A DNA stretch of 42,577 nt from Solidesulfovibrio sp. (GTDB taxonomy: Bacteria > Desulfobacterota > Desulfovibrionia > Desulfovibrionales > Desulfovibrionaceae). The position numbers and the translations under genes are program-made. Position 1 is the first letter of the stretch. The number at the start of each line of letters is the position of its first letter. Shown in pieces: positions 7,811 to 17,026 of this stretch. The DNA lies in assembly GCF_038562415.1 (NCBI RefSeq), contig NZ_JBCFBA010000030.1, positions 1-42,577 of the forward strand, given 5' to 3'. The notes beneath the pieces are model-generated. The model was not told the DNA's origin, did not search any database, and worked only from the letters and a program-made list of their open reading frames with translations.

Positions 7811-8667
7811 CCCCCGACCGGGCCAGCCCGTCCCCGACCGCCGCCACCCCCCGCCGGGTGGACCTGACCCGGGCGACCTTTCTCATTCCCCTCAAGTTCG
7901 ATTCCCTGAAGCGGGTACGCAACCTCCTCGTGGCGTTGCGCGTGTTGACCAGGTACGCGGACACGGCGATCCGGCTCGTCGAAACCGGCCGGCGGCCGTC
8001 TTTCGAGCCCCACCTGCGCGGTCTCGGCCGGGCCGTCCGCTACGCCTTCCTGCCCGACGACGCGCCCTTTTTCCATCGCACCCGGCTGCTCAACCGGATG
8101 GTCCGGGAGGCGACCACGCCCGTGGTGGTCGTGTGCGACGCCGACGTGGCCTGCCATCCCGCCAACCTGCGGCGGGCCATACGCCTGGCCGAGGGGGAGG
8201 CGGACGTGGTCCTGCCCTACGACGGCCGCTTCCTGGACGTGCCCGAGCCGCTCATTCCCCGGCTCCTCGGCGACCCCCGGCGGTTCCCCGGCGAAAAGGA
8301 ATGCCGGCTGCTCTATCCCGACGGCACGGGCGGCATGGTCTTTTTCAAGAAGGCCTGCCTGCTGGCCGCCGGGCTCTACAACGAGCGCTTCAAGTCCTGG
8401 GGCCACGAGGACCGGGAGTTGTTGCACCGCCTGGCCGTTTTCGGCCATCCTGTCCGGCGCGTCGCCGGCCCCATGCTCCACCTGCACCATCCCCGGTTCG
8501 CCGACAGCCACCCCATGAAAAACCCCCACTTCGCCGCCAACTGCCGGGAATACGACCGGATACGCGCCCTGGCCCCCGAAGCGCTGGCGGCCGAGGCCGC
8601 CGCCTTCCCCTGGCTGGCCGAAACGAATCCGCCCCTGTTCCCGGAAAACGGAGCGCCCTGCCCATGA
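7807..8667 (+). CDS. GT-A glycosyltransferase with galactosyltransferase C-terminal (GT7C-like) block
   Basis: 286 aa from GTG 7807, overlapping the previous stop by the GTGA arrangement. The N-terminal part is a GT-A nucleotide-sugar fold with a DAD metal motif near residue 110 (VVVVCDADVACHP). Residues 175-205 (GGMVFFKKACLLAAGLYNER, then FKSWGHEDREL) match the C-terminal domain of beta-4-galactosyltransferase-like enzymes, where the Gly-Trp-Gly-Glu-Asp type loop binds the acceptor. Here the loop is SWGHED. A long open frame extends upstream through the previous gene, but the protein-like part begins here. Its stop overlaps the next ATG (ATGA). Confidence 0.75.
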   Translation: MTPDRASPSPTAATPRRVDLTRATFLIPLKFDSLKRVRNLLVALRVLTRYADTAIRLVETGRRPSFEPHLRGLGRAVRYAFLPDDAPFFHRTRLLNRMVREATTPVVVVCDADVACHPANLRRAIRLAEGEADVVLPYDGRFLDVPEPLIPRLLGDPRRFPGEKECRLLYPDGTGGMVFFKKACLLAAGLYNERFKSWGHEDRELLHRLAVFGHPVRRVAGPMLHLHHPRFADSHPMKNPHFAANCREYDRIRALAPEALAAEAAAFPWLAETNPPLFPENGAPCP

Positions 8668-9674
8668 ACCGCCTGGCCTGGCTGGCCAATCCGCTTTTCG
8701 CCCGGGCCCTGGACACGGTCCTGGCCCCTTTCGGCTGGCGGGTGGACCACCTCCCGGTGCCGGCCCACCGCTTTTTCACCTGGGACGAGCTGGTGGCCGC
8801 CTTCGGCTTCGTCCCCGACGCCCTGGTCTACGGCGACATGAGCGTGCCACCCATGCTGCTCGGGCTCGAAGCCTATCCGTGCCTGACGGCGTTCGCCTGC
8901 GTGGATTCCCACATCCACGCCTGGTATCCGCTCTACGCCCAGGCCTTCGACCTGTGCCTGGTCGGGCTGGCCGACCACCTGCCGGGCTTTGCCGGCCCGT
9001 TTTTGCCGGCCGATCGTCTGCTCTGGTCGCCGCCCTTCGCCGCCGCGGCCGACCGGCCCGGCCCCCAAGGCCTGGACGGCCCCAAGGCCACGGACCTGGT
9101 CTTCGTGGGCAAGGACGACCCGGCGCTCACCCCGGTGCGCAGCGCCCTGCTGGCCCGGCTGCGGGGGCGTTTCCCCGGCTTCCGGTCGTTTCGCGGCCCC
9201 TACCGCGAGGCTTTCCGGCAGGCGAGGCTCGTGCTCAATATCGCCGAGCACGGCGACCTCAACTACCGGGTCTTCGAGGCCCTGGGCTGCGGCGCGGCCC
9301 TGGTCACGCCGCGCGTCGGCCACGGCCAGGACGCGCTTTTCACCGACGGCCGGGACCTGTTCCTCTACGACCAGGACGATTTCGACGGGCTGTGCCGGCT
9401 GGTCGAGGCCCTTCTGGCCGACCCGGCCCGCCGCGCCCGGGCCGCCGCCTCGGGGCTGGCCACCGTCGACGCCGGCCACCGGGACGTCCACCGAGCCCGG
9501 GCCTTCGCCGACCGCTTCCTGGCCCCGCCCCACGAAGAAGTTGTCGCGGCCAGGCAACACCGCGCCCCGGCCATCCACGCCCGGGTCCTGCGGCCCCTGT
9601 TCCTGCACTGGGCCGAGGCCTGCCGGGCCGACCCGGCCCTGGCCGCCCGGTTCCTGGCGGCGGCCCGGCCCTGA
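8664..9674 (+). CDS. CgeB-like GT-B glycosyltransferase
   Basis: 336 aa from ATG 8664 (ATGA overlap with the previous stop). The C-terminal half (about residues 185-275: REAFRQARLVLNIAEHGDLN, then YRVFEALGCGAALVTPRVGH) is typical of the CgeB/Glyco_trans_1_2 family, in which a Glu in the FEALGCG motif contacts the nucleotide sugar. The N-terminal half has the matching GT-B features (ALVYGDMSVPP, CVDSHIHAW). Substrates are unknown. It is the last member of the coupled glycosyltransferase run; 96 bases separate it from the reductase gene. Confidence 0.75.
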   Translation: MNRLAWLANPLFARALDTVLAPFGWRVDHLPVPAHRFFTWDELVAAFGFVPDALVYGDMSVPPMLLGLEAYPCLTAFACVDSHIHAWYPLYAQAFDLCLVGLADHLPGFAGPFLPADRLLWSPPFAAAADRPGPQGLDGPKATDLVFVGKDDPALTPVRSALLARLRGRFPGFRSFRGPYREAFRQARLVLNIAEHGDLNYRVFEALGCGAALVTPRVGHGQDALFTDGRDLFLYDQDDFDGLCRLVEALLADPARRARAAASGLATVDAGHRDVHRARAFADRFLAPPHEEVVAARQHRAPAIHARVLRPLFLHWAEACRADPALAARFLAAARP

Positions 9675-9770
9675 AACCTTCGGCCCGGGCATCGACAAGA
9701 CCGGCCAAGCGTGTATCCTCACCGTGCGCAATCCCGCGCCAAACGGCCCGTACGCAACAAGGAGCCCGTC

Positions 9771-10523
9771 ATGAAGATCGCGCTGGTCACCGGCGGCAGC
9801 CGGGGCCTCGGCAAGAGCATGTGCCTGCACCTGGCCCGCAAGGGCCGCGACATCGTCCTGACCTACCGGGAAAAAAAGGCCGAGGCCATGGCCGTTGCGG
9901 CCGACATCGAGACTCTGGGGCGCAAGGCCGTGGCCCTGCCCCTGGACGTGTCCCGAAGCGCCGATTTTCCCGCCTTCGCCCAGGCGCTCGGCCAGGCGCT
10001 TCGCGAAACCTTCGGCCGGGAGGACTTCGACTTCCTGGTCAACAACGCCGGCTACGGCGTCCACGCCGCCTTCGAGGCCACCACCGAGGACCAGTTCGAC
10101 CGGATGGTGGCCGTCCACTGCAAGGCGGCCTTTTTCCTGACCCAGGCGCTGTTGCCCATGATCCGCGACGGCGGGCGCGTCGTGAACGTCTCCTCGGGGC
10201 TCACCCGCTTTTCGTATCCGGGCTACGCCGCCTACGCCGCGGCCAAGGGGGCGATGGAAGTGCTCACCCGCTACCTGGCCAAGGAGCTGGGACCCCGGCG
10301 CATCGCCGTCAACACGCTCGCCCCGGGAGCCATCGCCACGGATTTCGGCGGCGGGCAGGTGCGCGACAACGCCGAGGTCAATGCCTTCATCGCCGCCCAG
10401 ACGGCCCTGGGCCGGGTGGGCCAGCCCGACGACATCGGCGGCGCCCTGTCCCTGCTCCTCGACGACGAGGCCGGCTGGATCAACGGCCAGCGCATCGAGG
10501 TTTCGGGCGGCATCAGCCTGTAG
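9771..10523 (+). CDS. Short-chain dehydrogenase/reductase, FabG-like
   Basis: 250 aa from ATG 9771 with AAGGAG 7 bases upstream; an earlier ATG at 9711 would ignore this site. Classical SDR: TGGSRGLG nucleotide loop (residues 7-14), NNAGYG near 90, catalytic Ser in NVSSG near 140, YAAAK near 155 and the C-terminal IEVSGGISL. Arg11 and the basic Lys-rich start of the second strand suggest NADPH. It could be a 3-oxoacyl-carrier reductase, a sugar reductase serving the upstream glycosyltransferases, or a general aldehyde/ketone reductase. It is followed by two hairpins. Confidence 0.85.
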   Translation: MKIALVTGGSRGLGKSMCLHLARKGRDIVLTYREKKAEAMAVAADIETLGRKAVALPLDVSRSADFPAFAQALGQALRETFGREDFDFLVNNAGYGVHAAFEATTEDQFDRMVAVHCKAAFFLTQALLPMIRDGGRVVNVSSGLTRFSYPGYAAYAAAKGAMEVLTRYLAKELGPRRIAVNTLAPGAIATDFGGGQVRDNAEVNAFIAAQTALGRVGQPDDIGGALSLLLDDEAGWINGQRIEVSGGISL

Positions 10524-10538
10524 GACACGCCAAAACGA

Positions 10539-10584
10539 ACGGGGGCGCCTTCGCGCCCCCGTCCCCAACCGGGCCTTCGCCCGG
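10539..10584. terminator. Two hairpins between convergent SDR and rnhA genes
   Basis: First stem 9 bp (10539-10547 with 10554-10562), second stem 6 bp (10569-10574 with 10579-10584). There is no T tract. They lie in the 82-base gap between convergent genes and may stop transcription from both sides. Confidence 0.5.
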
Positions 10585-10605
10585 CGGCCGTTTCCATGAC
10601 CCGGC

Positions 10606-11085
10606 CTAGCCGGGGTAGCCCTCGTCGGCCGGCAGGTCGCGGGAATTGGCCGCTTTTTTGGCCAGCACGTCGCAGCGTTCGTTGTCGGGGTGGCCGGTGT
10701 GGCCGCGCACCCACTGGAACTTCACCGTGTGGCGCGAAAGCAGCGGCAGGAGCCGGTGCCAGAGGTCCTGGTTTTTCACCGGCTTTTTCTCGGCGTTGAT
10801 CCAGCCGCGCTTTTGCCAGCCGGCCAGCCAGCGCTTCTCGATGGCGTCGTGGACGTAGCGCGAGTCCGTGACCACCACCACCGCGCGCGCCTCGGCCAGG
10901 GCCTCCAGGGCCACGATGACGGCCAGCAGTTCCATGCGGTTGTTGGTGGTGCGCTTGCGGCCGCCGGAAAGCTCCCGGCGCCCGTCCCCGTCCTCCCAGA
11001 TGGCCGCGTAGCCGCCCGGGCCGGGGTTGCCCAGACAGGCCCCGTCGGTGTGGATGGTCAGCGGCGCCATTGCTGCCTCACTCAT
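10606..11085 (-). CDS. rnhA: Ribonuclease HI
   Basis: 159 aa, normal length for the family. The catalytic carboxylates are all visible: Asp14 (IHTDGACLGNPGPGG), Glu52 (NNRMELLA), Asp74 (VTDSRYV), plus His129 and Asp139 in WVRGHTGHPDNERCD. It removes RNA from RNA/DNA hybrids such as primers and R-loops. The basic loop (KRWLAGWQKRGW) is present as in E. coli RNase HI. GGAG lies 6 bases before the ATG. The start overlaps the end of the upstream TPM-like gene by 8 bases, so the two are co-transcribed. Confidence 0.95.
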   Translation of the reverse strand: MSEAAMAPLTIHTDGACLGNPGPGGYAAIWEDGDGRRELSGGRKRTTNNRMELLAVIVALEALAEARAVVVVTDSRYVHDAIEKRWLAGWQKRGWINAEKKPVKNQDLWHRLLPLLSRHTVKFQWVRGHTGHPDNERCDVLAKKAANSRDLPADEGYPG

Positions 11086-11599
11086 GCGTTGCTCCTTTTC
11101 CCCGGCCCGCCGCCTGGTCCAGGGATTCGGTCAAAAGTCCAAGGGAAGCCAGGATACCCTCGCGCAGCCGGCCTTGCCGGCAGGCCGCGTCGAGGTGTTC
11201 CCGGCCCAGATCGTCGGGAAATCCCGCCGGGAGCGCCGCCACCGCCAGGGGGGCCAAAAGGACGCGGCTGGCCTGGCAGGCCGGATCGGCGAGGAAAACG
11301 GCCGTTTTCGGCCCGACCGCCCCGGGCGCCGGCCCCGGGCCGCCGATGACGACCCGCAGTTCCAGGCCGTGGCGATCCCGCAGGTCCCGGGCCTGTTCCA
11401 GCACCCAGGCCCGGTCGGCCTCGGCCAGGACCCGGCCGGGGTCGGCGATGGTCCCCGACCGTTGGGCCTTTTCGATCACCGCTTCGAAATGCTTCTGGAA
11501 AGCCACCGCCACCAGGGTGAAGATGCCCAGCAGCAGCGCTCCCCGGGCCAGCCGCTCCAGGGGCCGACGGCCCTGGGGCGCGAAAAAGGGCCGCTTCAT
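11078..11599 (-). CDS. Membrane-anchored TPM-like domain protein
   Basis: 173 aa from ATG 11599, which overlaps the stop of the upstream ABC ATPase gene (ATGA). An N-terminal membrane segment (about residues 20-35, ALLLGIFTLVAVAF) is followed by a single domain that resembles the TPM fold (IADPGRVLAEADRAWVLEQA, then GLELRVVIGG). The family has been linked to membrane or photosystem repair and to phosphatase activity, but no function is firm here. It sits where a permease (YbbP/LolC-type) would be expected next to the ATPase, but it is not a permease. Confidence 0.55.
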   Translation of the reverse strand: MKRPFFAPQGRRPLERLARGALLLGIFTLVAVAFQKHFEAVIEKAQRSGTIADPGRVLAEADRAWVLEQARDLRDRHGLELRVVIGGPGPAPGAVGPKTAVFLADPACQASRVLLAPLAVAALPAGFPDDLGREHLDAACRQGRLREGILASLGLLTESLDQAAGRGKGATHE

Positions 11600-12285
11600 C
11601 CACCCGCCGCGCCGTCTTCGACCTTGCCGTCGCGCACCCGCACCACCCGGCCGCAGCGCCCGGCCAGGCCCGGGTCGTGGGTGACGAGCACCAGGGTCGC
11701 CTCGGCGGACAGCGAAAAAAGCAGATCCATGATCCGCCCGCCGGTCTCGCCGTCGAGGTTGCCGGTGGGCTCGTCGGCCAACAAAAGGCGCGGCGACGGG
11801 GCGATGGCCCGGGCCAACGCCACGCGCTGCTGCTCGCCGCCGGACAGCTCGGCCGGATAATGCCCCATCCGGTCGGTAAGCCCCACGGCCGCCAGCGCCT
11901 CCTCGGCCCGGGCGAAGGCGTCGCGCCGGCCGGAAAATTCCAGGGCGAGCGCCGCGTTTTCCAGCGCCGTCATGGACGGGGCCAGATGGAAGGCCTGGAA
12001 GACGATGCCCACGTTTTCCCGGCGAAAGGCGGCCAGGGCGTCCTCGGACAGGGCCGACAGGTCGTGCCCGGCCACCCGCACCGTGCCGGAGCTGGCCTGC
12101 GTGAGCCCGGCCAGGAGCATCAACAGCGTGGTCTTGCCCGCGCCGGAAGGCCCCATGATGGCCAGGCGCTCGCCGGCGGCGGCGGCGAGGTCCACCCCCC
12201 GCAGGATGTTGACCGGGCCGGCCTGGCTTTGTAACGTCAAATGCACGTCCGTCAACGAAACCATCGCTTCCACCATCGCATCCAT
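11596..12285 (-). CDS. LolD/YbbA-type ABC transporter ATPase
   Basis: 229 aa from ATG 12285, with GGAGG about 12 bases upstream; a longer frame exists but its extra 47 residues are not family-like. Walker A GPSGAGKTT (residues 45-53), Q-loop IVFQAFHL, signature ELSGGEQQRVALARAI, Walker B LLLADEPTGNLDGET and the His switch VTHDP are all complete. The pattern is that of the MacB/LolD/YbbA group. It is divergent from a TesA-like esterase, the same gene pair as E. coli ybbA/tesA. No permease gene is adjacent, so its partner must be elsewhere. Confidence 0.85.
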   Translation of the reverse strand: MDAMVEAMVSLTDVHLTLQSQAGPVNILRGVDLAAAAGERLAIMGPSGAGKTTLLMLLAGLTQASSGTVRVAGHDLSALSEDALAAFRRENVGIVFQAFHLAPSMTALENAALALEFSGRRDAFARAEEALAAVGLTDRMGHYPAELSGGEQQRVALARAIAPSPRLLLADEPTGNLDGETGGRIMDLLFSLSAEATLVLVTHDPGLAGRCGRVVRVRDGKVEDGAAGG

Positions 12286-12991
12286 GAACAACACCACCTC
12301 CGGCCGCGCCGGCATTCGAGGATACCAGCTTGCCCGCAAAAGACAAACCGGGCTTTGGGTCCTCGTTGTGGCGCTGTGCCTCCTTTTTGGGGGGCTCATG
12401 ACCCGACCGGCTTTCGCCGCCGCCATCCGCCTGGCCGCCCTGGGCGACAGCCTGACCGCCGGCTACGGCCTGCCTGTGGCCGACGCCTTCCCGGCCCGCC
12501 TGCAAGCGGCCCTGGCCGCGAAAGGCCACGACGTGGCCATCGCCAATTTCGGCGTCTCGGGCGACACCACGGCCGGCGGCCTGGCCCGCCTGGACATGGT
12601 CCTGGCCACGCGCCCCGACGGCGTCCTCGTGGAGCTCGGGGCCAACGACATGCTGCGCGGCCTGGAGCCCGAGGCGGCCCGGGCCAACCTCGACGCCATC
12701 CTCGCGCGCCTGGCCAAGGCCGGCATCCCGGTCCTTTTGTGCGGCATGCGCGCGGCGAAAAACTACGGCGCCGACTACGCCGCCGCCTACGACGCCCTCT
12801 ATCCCGAGCTGGCCGAAAAATACGGCGCCACGCTCTATCCGTTCTTCCTCGACGGCGTGACCGGCCAGCCCGGCCTGACCCTGCCCGACGGTCTGCACCC
12901 GAGCGCCGCGGGCGTGGGCGAAATCGTCGCGCGCATCCTGCCGGTCGTCGAAACCTTCCTGGGCCGCCTGCCGGCCGCCCCAAAACCCTGA
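12284..12991 (+). CDS. TesA-like GDSL/SGNH esterase (arylesterase, thioesterase I family)
   Basis: 235 aa if the ATG at 12284 is used. Family blocks: GDSLTAGYG (Ser56, block I), NFGVSGDTTAGG (block II), LVELGANDMLRG (block III) and LPDGLHPSAAG (Asp and His, block V). A hydrophobic signal (about residues 24-38) ending in AFA predicts export to the periplasm. It hydrolyses acyl esters or thioesters. The start is uncertain: 12284 has no clear ribosome site and its ATG overlaps the antisense ATG of the ABC gene, while a GTG at 12368 would leave only a very short signal. Pairing with a YbbA-type ATPase matches E. coli. Confidence 0.85.
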   Translation: MNNTTSGRAGIRGYQLARKRQTGLWVLVVALCLLFGGLMTRPAFAAAIRLAALGDSLTAGYGLPVADAFPARLQAALAAKGHDVAIANFGVSGDTTAGGLARLDMVLATRPDGVLVELGANDMLRGLEPEAARANLDAILARLAKAGIPVLLCGMRAAKNYGADYAAAYDALYPELAEKYGATLYPFFLDGVTGQPGLTLPDGLHPSAAGVGEIVARILPVVETFLGRLPAAPKP

Positions 12992-13000
12992 GCCGCCGCC

Positions 13001-13810
13001 ATGCCCGCCCTTTTAATCGACGTCGGCAACACCAACAGCAAATTCGGCCTGGCCGAGCGCACCGGGCTGGGGCCGTCGTTCGCCCTGCCCACCGACCGGG
13101 CGGCCACGCCCGACAGCCTGGGGCTGGCCATCGTCTCGGCCCTGTCCTTTCACGGCGTGAAACCGGCCGACATCGAGGCGGCCGTGGCCTCGTCGGTGGT
13201 GCCGCCGCTGTCGCCGGTGCTGTCCGCCGCCGTGTCGCGCTACCTGGGCGTGCGGCTGCGTTTCGTGCCGACCGACATCCCGGTGCCGCTCAAAAACCTC
13301 TACGGCCGGCCCCACGAGGTCGGCGCGGACCGGCTGGTCACGGCCTACGCCGGGCGCATGCTCGTGGACGCGCCGAGCCTTGTCGTCATCGACTTCGGCA
13401 CGGCCACCAACTTCGACTGCGTGCGCGGCAACGCCTTTCTGGGCGGGCTCATCTGCCCGGGCATGCTGACCTCGCTGTCGGGCCTGGTGGCCAAGACGGC
13501 CAAGCTGCCCCACGTGGCCCTCGATCCCCCCGGCGACGGGGCGCTGTCCATCGGCCGATCCACGGCGGAGTGCATCAATCAGGGCTTCGTCTTCGGCTTC
13601 GCCGACATGGTGCAGGGCGTGACCACGCGGCTTTGCGCCCACCTCGGCGGCGAGGTGCGGGTGCTGGCCACGGGCGGCTTCGCCGAGAAACTCGCCCCCA
13701 TCTGCCCGGCCCTGCGCGACGTGCGGCCGGAACTGCTGCTCGAAGGGCTGCGCCGGCTGTGGCTCGGCCACGCTCCGCGCCGGGACGGGGCAAAAAACAG
13801 GTTGTCATAA
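13001..13810 (+). CDS. coaX: Type III pantothenate kinase
   Basis: 269 aa, close to the usual 255-270. It makes phosphopantothenate from pantothenate and ATP, the first step of coenzyme A synthesis. The ASKHA phosphate loop DVGNTNSKFG is at residues 6-15, the pantothenate/dimer motif GRPHEVGADRL near 105, the second phosphate motif VIDFGTATNFD near 130 and the C-terminal LATGGFAEKL block follows. It starts 9 bases after the esterase stop, so co-transcription is likely. Type III kinases need a monovalent cation and are not inhibited by CoA (family knowledge). Confidence 0.93.
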   Translation: MPALLIDVGNTNSKFGLAERTGLGPSFALPTDRAATPDSLGLAIVSALSFHGVKPADIEAAVASSVVPPLSPVLSAAVSRYLGVRLRFVPTDIPVPLKNLYGRPHEVGADRLVTAYAGRMLVDAPSLVVIDFGTATNFDCVRGNAFLGGLICPGMLTSLSGLVAKTAKLPHVALDPPGDGALSIGRSTAECINQGFVFGFADMVQGVTTRLCAHLGGEVRVLATGGFAEKLAPICPALRDVRPELLLEGLRRLWLGHAPRRDGAKNRLS

Positions 13811-13890
13811 TCACCCGGTCATCGCACAATAGGCGACAACATCGGCGACGGCCGCCTCACTCCAAGCCGGCGCGCAATCAGGACGGCGTC

Positions 13891-14619
13891 ATGCTTCCGG
13901 AACTGCTCGGCTGCTACCAGTCCCAGAAAATCGAGAAGATGGGCAAGTCCTCCGCCTCGGGGCGCGACTTCACCCAGCGCATCGACTGGCTGGCCGTCCG
14001 CCTGGACGTGGCCCGCATCCTCATCTTTCCCCTGGACGACAAGAAGCTGCCCCTGCCCCTGCAGAAAACCGTGACCCCCCAGGAATTCCTGGCCCATTTC
14101 CTGCCCGCGCCGCTTGTGTTCAATGAACGGCTTGGACCGGCCGCCCTGGTGCTCACCCGGCTGTTGCGCGACGTCGGCGCCAAGCTCGACCAGAACGCCC
14201 TGCCCGACGCCGAACGTGCCCTTTTCACCGTCATCCTGGTGGCCCTGGCCGCCGGCGGCCAGCCCGACGACGACGCGGCCGCCCTCGAAGTACTGGAGCA
14301 GTGCGGCGCGGCCACGGGCGGCGAGGCGCAAAAGGTGGCCATCAACGCCTTCGGCATCCACCTGCGCAAGCAAAAGGACTTCGACACCGCCGCCGCCTAC
14401 TACCGCAAGGCCCTGGAACTGGCTCCGGGCGACGAGCGGCTCCTGTTCAACCTGGCCCGGGTGCTCTACGAGAAGGGCGAGCTGGCCGGCTGCCGGAAAC
14501 TGCTGGAAAAGGCCCTGGCCGGCGCGCCGGACTTCCCCGAGGCCAGCAAATTCCTGCGCCACGTCCGCCGGCGCGAGGACGCCCTGGGAACGACGGAGTT
14601 TCCGGACATCACCGTCTGA
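13891..14619 (+). CDS. Tetratricopeptide-repeat protein
   Basis: 242 aa from ATG 13891 with AGGA 8 bases upstream. The N-terminal 130 residues are not recognised. Residues about 150-220 form two to three TPR-like helix pairs (INAFGIHLRKQKDFDTAAAY, then YRKALELAPGDERLLFNLAR and LYEKGELAGCRKLLEKAL). No signal peptide, so it is cytoplasmic and probably a scaffold. It lies between coaX and eno on the same strand; its role is unknown. A similar gene next to coaX/eno would be worth looking for in relatives. Confidence 0.7.
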   Translation: MLPELLGCYQSQKIEKMGKSSASGRDFTQRIDWLAVRLDVARILIFPLDDKKLPLPLQKTVTPQEFLAHFLPAPLVFNERLGPAALVLTRLLRDVGAKLDQNALPDAERALFTVILVALAAGGQPDDDAAALEVLEQCGAATGGEAQKVAINAFGIHLRKQKDFDTAAAYYRKALELAPGDERLLFNLARVLYEKGELAGCRKLLEKALAGAPDFPEASKFLRHVRRREDALGTTEFPDITV

Positions 14620-14668
14620 ACGGGCCGCCAAGGACAGCCGCGTCGCGAAAACGCCTTGCCGCGGGACT

Positions 14669-16074
<1,406 letters not shown>

Positions 16075-16094
16075 GCTTCGCGCCGCCCTTTCTG

Positions 16095-16137
16095 GCGCGC
16101 CGGGCGGGCTTGTCCCGCCCGGCGCGCTTGCTTTTTG
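16095..16137 (+). terminator. Strong intrinsic terminator after eno
   Basis: A perfect 14-bp GC stem (16095-16108 with 16114-16127), a 5-base loop, then TTGCTTTTTG. It ends 17 bases before the next start codon, so transcription of the downstream hydrolase gene needs read-through or another start site. Confidence 0.85.
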
Positions 16138-16154
16138 CGCCGGAGGGTTGTCCC

Positions 16155-16934
16155 GTGAGCAGCAAGCACCGGTCGATCCGGGTCGTCTGTTTCGTCTGCG
16201 GCCTTGCGCTGCTGGCCGCCGCCCGGCCCGCCCGGGCGGCCGAGATCGCGGCCCAGGCCGTGACCCTGTCCGCCGCCGGCCAGGCCATCCCGGCCACGCG
16301 CTTCGCCGCGCCGGGCCAGGCCAAGCGCCCGGCCGTGATCCTGTTGCCCGGCCGGCAAGGCCTCGAGGCCTTCGCCAGCTACTACCGCAGCCAGGCCGCG
16401 GCCCTGGCCCGGGCGGGCCTTACCGCCTATCTGCTCGATTACTACGCTGACGAGGCGGACCGGGCCCGGGCCAACGATCACGAGGCGGCGGCGCGCCAGG
16501 CCTGGTTCCGGCAGCGGGCCGGGGTGTGGTTCGAACGCGTGCGCGACGCCGTCACCGCCGTCCTGGCCGAAGGCCGCTGCTCGGGAAAGGTCGGGCTCGT
16601 GGGCTTTTCCCAGGGCGGCTTCGTGGCCGTGGGCGTGGCCGGGCAGGACCCGCGCCTTGGCGCTCTCGTCGTTTACTACGGCGGCATCCCGTCCGTCGCC
16701 AAAGACGCCATCGACCGGCTGCCGCCGCTGCTCGAACTGCACGGCGACGCCGACACGGTCGTTTCGCCGACAGAGGGCGAGGCCCTGGTCGAGCTGGCCA
16801 GACGGCTCGGCAATCCGGCCTCGCGGACCGTTTTTCCCGGCGCCGGGCACGGTTTTTCCGGCCCCACCGACCGCGAGGCCCAAGGCCGGACCATCGCCTT
16901 CCTGCAACACTGGCTGGACCAAAACGCCCATTGA
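16155..16934 (+). CDS. Exported dienelactone-hydrolase-like alpha/beta hydrolase
   Basis: 259 aa from GTG 16155 with GGAGGG upstream. A signal peptide (residues 1-28, ending ARA) predicts a periplasmic enzyme. The alpha/beta-hydrolase triad is visible: nucleophile Ser152 in GFSQGG (dienelactone hydrolases use Cys), Asp near 198 in HGDADTVV and His near 231 in GAGHGFSG. The start PAVILLPGRQGLEAFASYYR is family-typical. It probably hydrolyses an unknown ester. No operon partner indicates a pathway. Confidence 0.8.
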   Translation: MSSKHRSIRVVCFVCGLALLAAARPARAAEIAAQAVTLSAAGQAIPATRFAAPGQAKRPAVILLPGRQGLEAFASYYRSQAAALARAGLTAYLLDYYADEADRARANDHEAAARQAWFRQRAGVWFERVRDAVTAVLAEGRCSGKVGLVGFSQGGFVAVGVAGQDPRLGALVVYYGGIPSVAKDAIDRLPPLLELHGDADTVVSPTEGEALVELARRLGNPASRTVFPGAGHGFSGPTDREAQGRTIAFLQHWLDQNAH

Positions 16935-17026
16935 ACGGTGGACGTGCCCCCGGCATCGCGGCTAATGGAAGGGGTACGCCAAAAACTGCGGGCTCGGACT
17001 GCCGCGCCGCATGAAGGAGACAGGCC

